A model generated the notes under the pieces. The model searched no databases. It saw nothing but the letters and a program-made list of their open reading frames with translations, and had not been told where the DNA came from. Positions 6,917-8,759 of a stretch of DNA of 8,759 nucleotides are shown here, piece after piece; position 1 is the first letter of the stretch, and the number at the start of each line of letters is the position of its first letter. Source of the stretch: Pseudomonadota bacterium (GTDB lineage: Bacteria; Pseudomonadota; Alphaproteobacteria; Rhizobiales; Rhizobiaceae). The translations under genes were made by a program, and so were the position numbers. The stretch spans positions 1-8,759 of the forward strand of contig JAEWDP010000094.1 of the NCBI GenBank assembly GCA_023390055.1, read 5' to 3'.

Positions 6917-6968
6917 CTGGTGAGTAGCCCTACCATCACGCCAGGCAGCCGTTGGGCAATCCATTCAT

Positions 6969-7008
6969 GCCAATGTTCCGCGTGGTGAAACAACAGCCTG
7001 ACATTGGC
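6969..7008. promoter_or_regulatory. Spaced inverted repeat between BKACE and aldolase genes
   Basis: GCCAATGT (6969-6976) is the exact reverse complement of ACATTGGC (7001-7008), with 24 bases between. It is in the 186-bp divergent gap, where control signals for both genes would lie. Eight-base arms at this spacing could be two half-sites or a loose hairpin, and chance cannot be excluded. No clear promoter boxes were seen in the gap. Confidence 0.3.
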
Positions 7009-7090
7009 TGCTGGCCATTTCGCGCCCCAAAAACAGGCGCTATCTTGGCCTCAAGTTAAGCACCGATCAGAAATTTTTATGGGGTCAAAG

Positions 7091-7867
7091 ATGGCTAGTG
7101 AACGATTGAGCAGTTCTAACTTGCGCGAGCAGCTTCGGCTGAAAACCCCGCTGCTCGGCACCTTCGTCAAGATGCCGACATCACAGGCCATCGAGATCCT
7201 TGGCTCGGAGGGATTTGATTTCGTCGTCATCGATAGCGAGCATGCTCCGCTCGGTCGGGCCGAAATAGATCTAATGGTGCTTGCAGCGCGGGCGGCAGGC
7301 ATAATGCCGATTGTACGCGTCGGCCACCCCAGCCAGATCTTGACCGCGCTCGATTGCGGCGCAGCAGGCGTGATGGTGCCGCACGTTTCCTCGGTTGCCG
7401 ATGCGCAGGCCGTTGCGGCGGCTTGTCGTTATGCCAAGGGTAGTCGTGGCTTTGCTGGATTGTCGCGGGCCTCCGACTGGGGCGCACGCCGCGCGACGGA
7501 ACATATGGAAGAGCAGGACAACTCGATTGTCTGCATCGCCATGATCGAAGATATCGAGGCGGTGGACACGGTGGACGACATTGCCGCCGTCGACGGTATC
7601 CACGCCTTGTTCGTCGGTCGCGGCGATCTGACCGCACTGTTCAGCAAAGACCCTGATGCAACGGCCAAGGTTGCTGCACTTAGCGAGCGCGTCGCGACGG
7701 CAGCCCAACATGCCGGTAAACCCCTTCTGATGCTTGCCACCAACCCGGCCGATGCCGCCAAAATGCGGGAGTGGGGTGTTACCGCACTGCTTGTCTCCAG
7801 CGATCACGGCATGATGAAAAATGCCGCCGCCGCCGCAGTCCGCGACTATGCTGCCAAAGTGAATTAA
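7091..7867 (+). CDS. HpcH/HpaI-family class II (metal-dependent) pyruvate aldolase
   Basis: The 258-residue protein has all catalytic positions of the HpaI/GarL/RhmA type at matching spacing: D48 and H51 (VVIDSEHAPL), R76 (PIVRVGHP), and metal ligands E153 (AMIEDIEAV) and D179 (FVGRGDLT). The substrate loop GAAGVMVPHVSS (90-101) is also typical. Such enzymes reversibly split 2-keto-3-deoxy acids or 4-hydroxy-2-oxo acids into pyruvate and an aldehyde or oxo-acid, which fits directly after the enolase-superfamily dehydratases. Cytoplasmic, probably hexameric by family. I use ATG 7091, preceded by GGGG six bases upstream. ATG 7079 adds four residues, and a TTG at 7004 would add 29 residues with no family match. 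The stop codon is only four bases from that of the convergent hydro-lyase beta subunit. Preferred aldehyde not determinable. Confidence 0.9.
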   Translation: MASERLSSSNLREQLRLKTPLLGTFVKMPTSQAIEILGSEGFDFVVIDSEHAPLGRAEIDLMVLAARAAGIMPIVRVGHPSQILTALDCGAAGVMVPHVSSVADAQAVAAACRYAKGSRGFAGLSRASDWGARRATEHMEEQDNSIVCIAMIEDIEAVDTVDDIAAVDGIHALFVGRGDLTALFSKDPDATAKVAALSERVATAAQHAGKPLLMLATNPADAAKMREWGVTALLVSSDHGMMKNAAAAAVRDYAAKVN

Positions 7868-7871
7868 AGTT

Positions 7872-8492
7872 TTAGGGCTGAGCTTTTCGCCGACTGGCCA
7901 GCATGCCCATAATCTCGGGAACTTTCGCGCGCGCCGTCTTCGCCAAATCCGCGTAAAGCGAATTGCCATGGGCATCAATCGCCACCGTCAGAGGGCCGAA
8001 CATATCAAGGCGGATCCGGGTCAATCGAAACTGGGCGATCAGATCGTCCCAACCGGTTTCGATAACCTCCGCAATGCCTTCGGTAAGAAGCGGAGCGCCG
8101 CCGCCGACCATCGACAGATAAACACAGCCTGTGTCGCGCATTGTTGCCACGCTTGCTTCATCGAGGCCGCCTTTTCCCGCGACAACCGTCAAGCCGAAAT
8201 GGGAGATGATGCGCGGCATGAAGACGTTGAAGCGCGTGCTCGTCGTGGGATTGACGTACAGAGCTTCCAAAGCGGCATCGCGGGCTTCACTCATGATGCC
8301 GAGATGCAGGAACGCCTTGCCGGAGAAGTCGACCGGCGGCGCTTGATCATTATCGATAGACGCTGCCAGTCGCTGATGGGTCGGGAAACCCGCCGTGACA
8401 ATTGCCTCGCCACGCAGGTAAACCATCTCGCCCAACCGGAGCGACCGGGCGGTCTCGGGAGATAATGGAATATCGAGGACACGTTCACTCAA
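7872..8492 (-). CDS. Class I fumarase / L(+)-tartrate dehydratase-type hydro-lyase, beta subunit
   Basis: The 206-residue protein matches the C-terminal (swivelling) domain of iron-sulfur fumarases and tartrate dehydratases. Visible blocks are LRLGEMVYLRGEAIVTAGFP (near 18-37), H39-Q-R-L (39-42), LYVNPTTSTRFN (78-89), VAGKGGLDE (104-112), SMVGGGAPLL (127-136) and FGPLTVAIDAHGNSLY (165-180). With the alpha subunit it forms a [4Fe-4S] enzyme that adds or removes water across a dicarboxylate. Start: I choose the TTG at 8492-8490, which overlaps the alpha stop (TGA 8487-8485) by eight bases and follows GGAAGGTGG. This gives the usual length for the subunit. The open frame extends upstream to 8660, but that part lies inside the alpha gene and looks unlike the family. 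The natural substrate (fumarate, tartrate, mesaconate or another acid) is not resolved. Confidence 0.88.
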   Translation of the reverse strand: MSERVLDIPLSPETARSLRLGEMVYLRGEAIVTAGFPTHQRLAASIDNDQAPPVDFSGKAFLHLGIMSEARDAALEALYVNPTTSTRFNVFMPRIISHFGLTVVAGKGGLDEASVATMRDTGCVYLSMVGGGAPLLTEGIAEVIETGWDDLIAQFRLTRIRLDMFGPLTVAIDAHGNSLYADLAKTARAKVPEIMGMLASRRKAQP

Positions 8493-8759
8493 TGATTTCC
8501 ACCTTCCCTGAATTGTGGATGCGGGCGCGGGTGCGCCGGTTGATCCAGCAGTTAAAACAGACTGCGACGGGCGTAAAACCGTGGCCCGAAGCATAGTCGA
8601 TATGCACACCAAGTGCCGTCGTGTCGCCGCCCGTGCCCATGGGCCCGAAGCCGGTCGCATTGATGCCTAGGGTAAGGCGCTCTTCCATGGCGGCCAGTAT
8701 CGGTTCGGGATTTAGCGTTCCGAATGGGCGTAGCGTCTGAAGCTTGGCGAGCTTGGCCG
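8485..8759 (-). CDS. Class I fumarase / L(+)-tartrate dehydratase-type hydro-lyase, alpha subunit (N-terminus outside window)
   Basis: The last 91 codons are present, running in from the right edge without a stop until TGA at 8487-8485. The sequence shows the family's C-terminal signature GPMGTGGDTTALGVHIDYA, then PVAVCFNCWINRRTRARI. The Cys of NCW lies where the family usually has a [4Fe-4S] ligand (inference from family memory; the other ligands are outside the window). The product would be the catalytic iron-sulfur subunit, cytoplasmic and oxygen-sensitive by family. The internal ATG at 8688 is not a start, because the conserved frame continues upstream (GTLNPEPILAAMEERL). It is first in the minus-strand pair, with the beta subunit overlapping its stop. 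Confidence 0.88.
   Translation of the reverse strand, partial: AKLAKLQTLRPFGTLNPEPILAAMEERLTLGINATGFGPMGTGGDTTALGVHIDYASGHGFTPVAVCFNCWINRRTRARIHNSGKVEIIE

Noticed and set aside
7004..7090. Upstream extension of the aldolase to a TTG at 7004
   Set aside because: The extra 29 residues match nothing in the family and would occupy the divergent control region.
7271..7978. 235-codon open frame on minus
   Set aside because: Overlaps both the aldolase (complete catalytic set) and the beta subunit end; antisense shadow.
8493..8660. Upstream extension of the beta subunit by 56 residues
   Set aside because: Overlaps the conserved C-terminus of the alpha subunit and does not resemble the family; TTG at 8492 fits length and coupling better.
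1..8759. Mobile elements, CRISPR arrays, tRNA/rRNA genes, riboswitches
   Set aside because: No transposase or integrase gene, no regularly spaced direct repeats and no tRNA-like cloverleaf was recognised on either strand.

Overview
The window looks like part of a catabolic gene cluster from a Gram-negative, moderately GC-rich proteobacterium. An alphaproteobacterium is my best guess, from the overall gene style and the Tat-exported solute-binding protein, but no phylogenetic marker is present. There are no RNA genes, mobile elements, CRISPR arrays or transcriptional regulators. Almost all of the DNA is coding, and no gap exceeds about 260 bases.

Layout from left to right: (1) the first 300 codons of a Tat-exported ABC-transporter solute-binding protein on the minus strand, cut by the left edge; (2) an enolase-superfamily (mandelate racemase-type) sugar-acid dehydratase on plus; (3) a second, divergent member of the same superfamily on minus, convergent with the first across a perfect 12-bp-arm palindrome; (4) a sialidase-like Asp-box beta-propeller protein on plus; (5) a bicupin on plus; (6) a BKACE (DUF849, beta-keto acid cleavage) enzyme on minus; (7) an HpcH/HpaI-family class II aldolase on plus; (8) the beta subunit and the C-terminal end of the alpha subunit of a class I fumarase / L(+)-tartrate dehydratase-type enzyme on minus, cut by the right edge.

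Taken together, this reads as uptake and breakdown of a hydroxylated carboxylic acid, probably a sugar acid or a derivative. The binding protein captures the substrate. One or both enolase-superfamily enzymes remove water to make a 2-keto-3-deoxy acid (or isomerise/lactonise). The HpaI-type aldolase splits that into pyruvate plus an aldehyde or oxo-acid. The BKACE enzyme would exchange a beta-keto acid with acetyl-CoA, and the iron-sulfur hydro-lyase would interconvert a hydroxy-diacid and an unsaturated or keto diacid. The Asp-box protein and the bicupin are the least expected members and could be early-acting hydrolase/lactonase or isomerase enzymes. The substrate cannot be read from the sequence, and the pathway is inferred from gene families only.

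Notable non-coding signals are a 29-bp interrupted palindrome between two divergent genes (3607-3635), a 7+7 inverted repeat between the binding protein and the first dehydratase (954-974), two back-to-back terminator hairpins (5928-5998), and the octamer TGAAACCG, which I found three times, each time between genes. Three of the minus-strand genes appear to start with TTG behind good ribosome binding sites.
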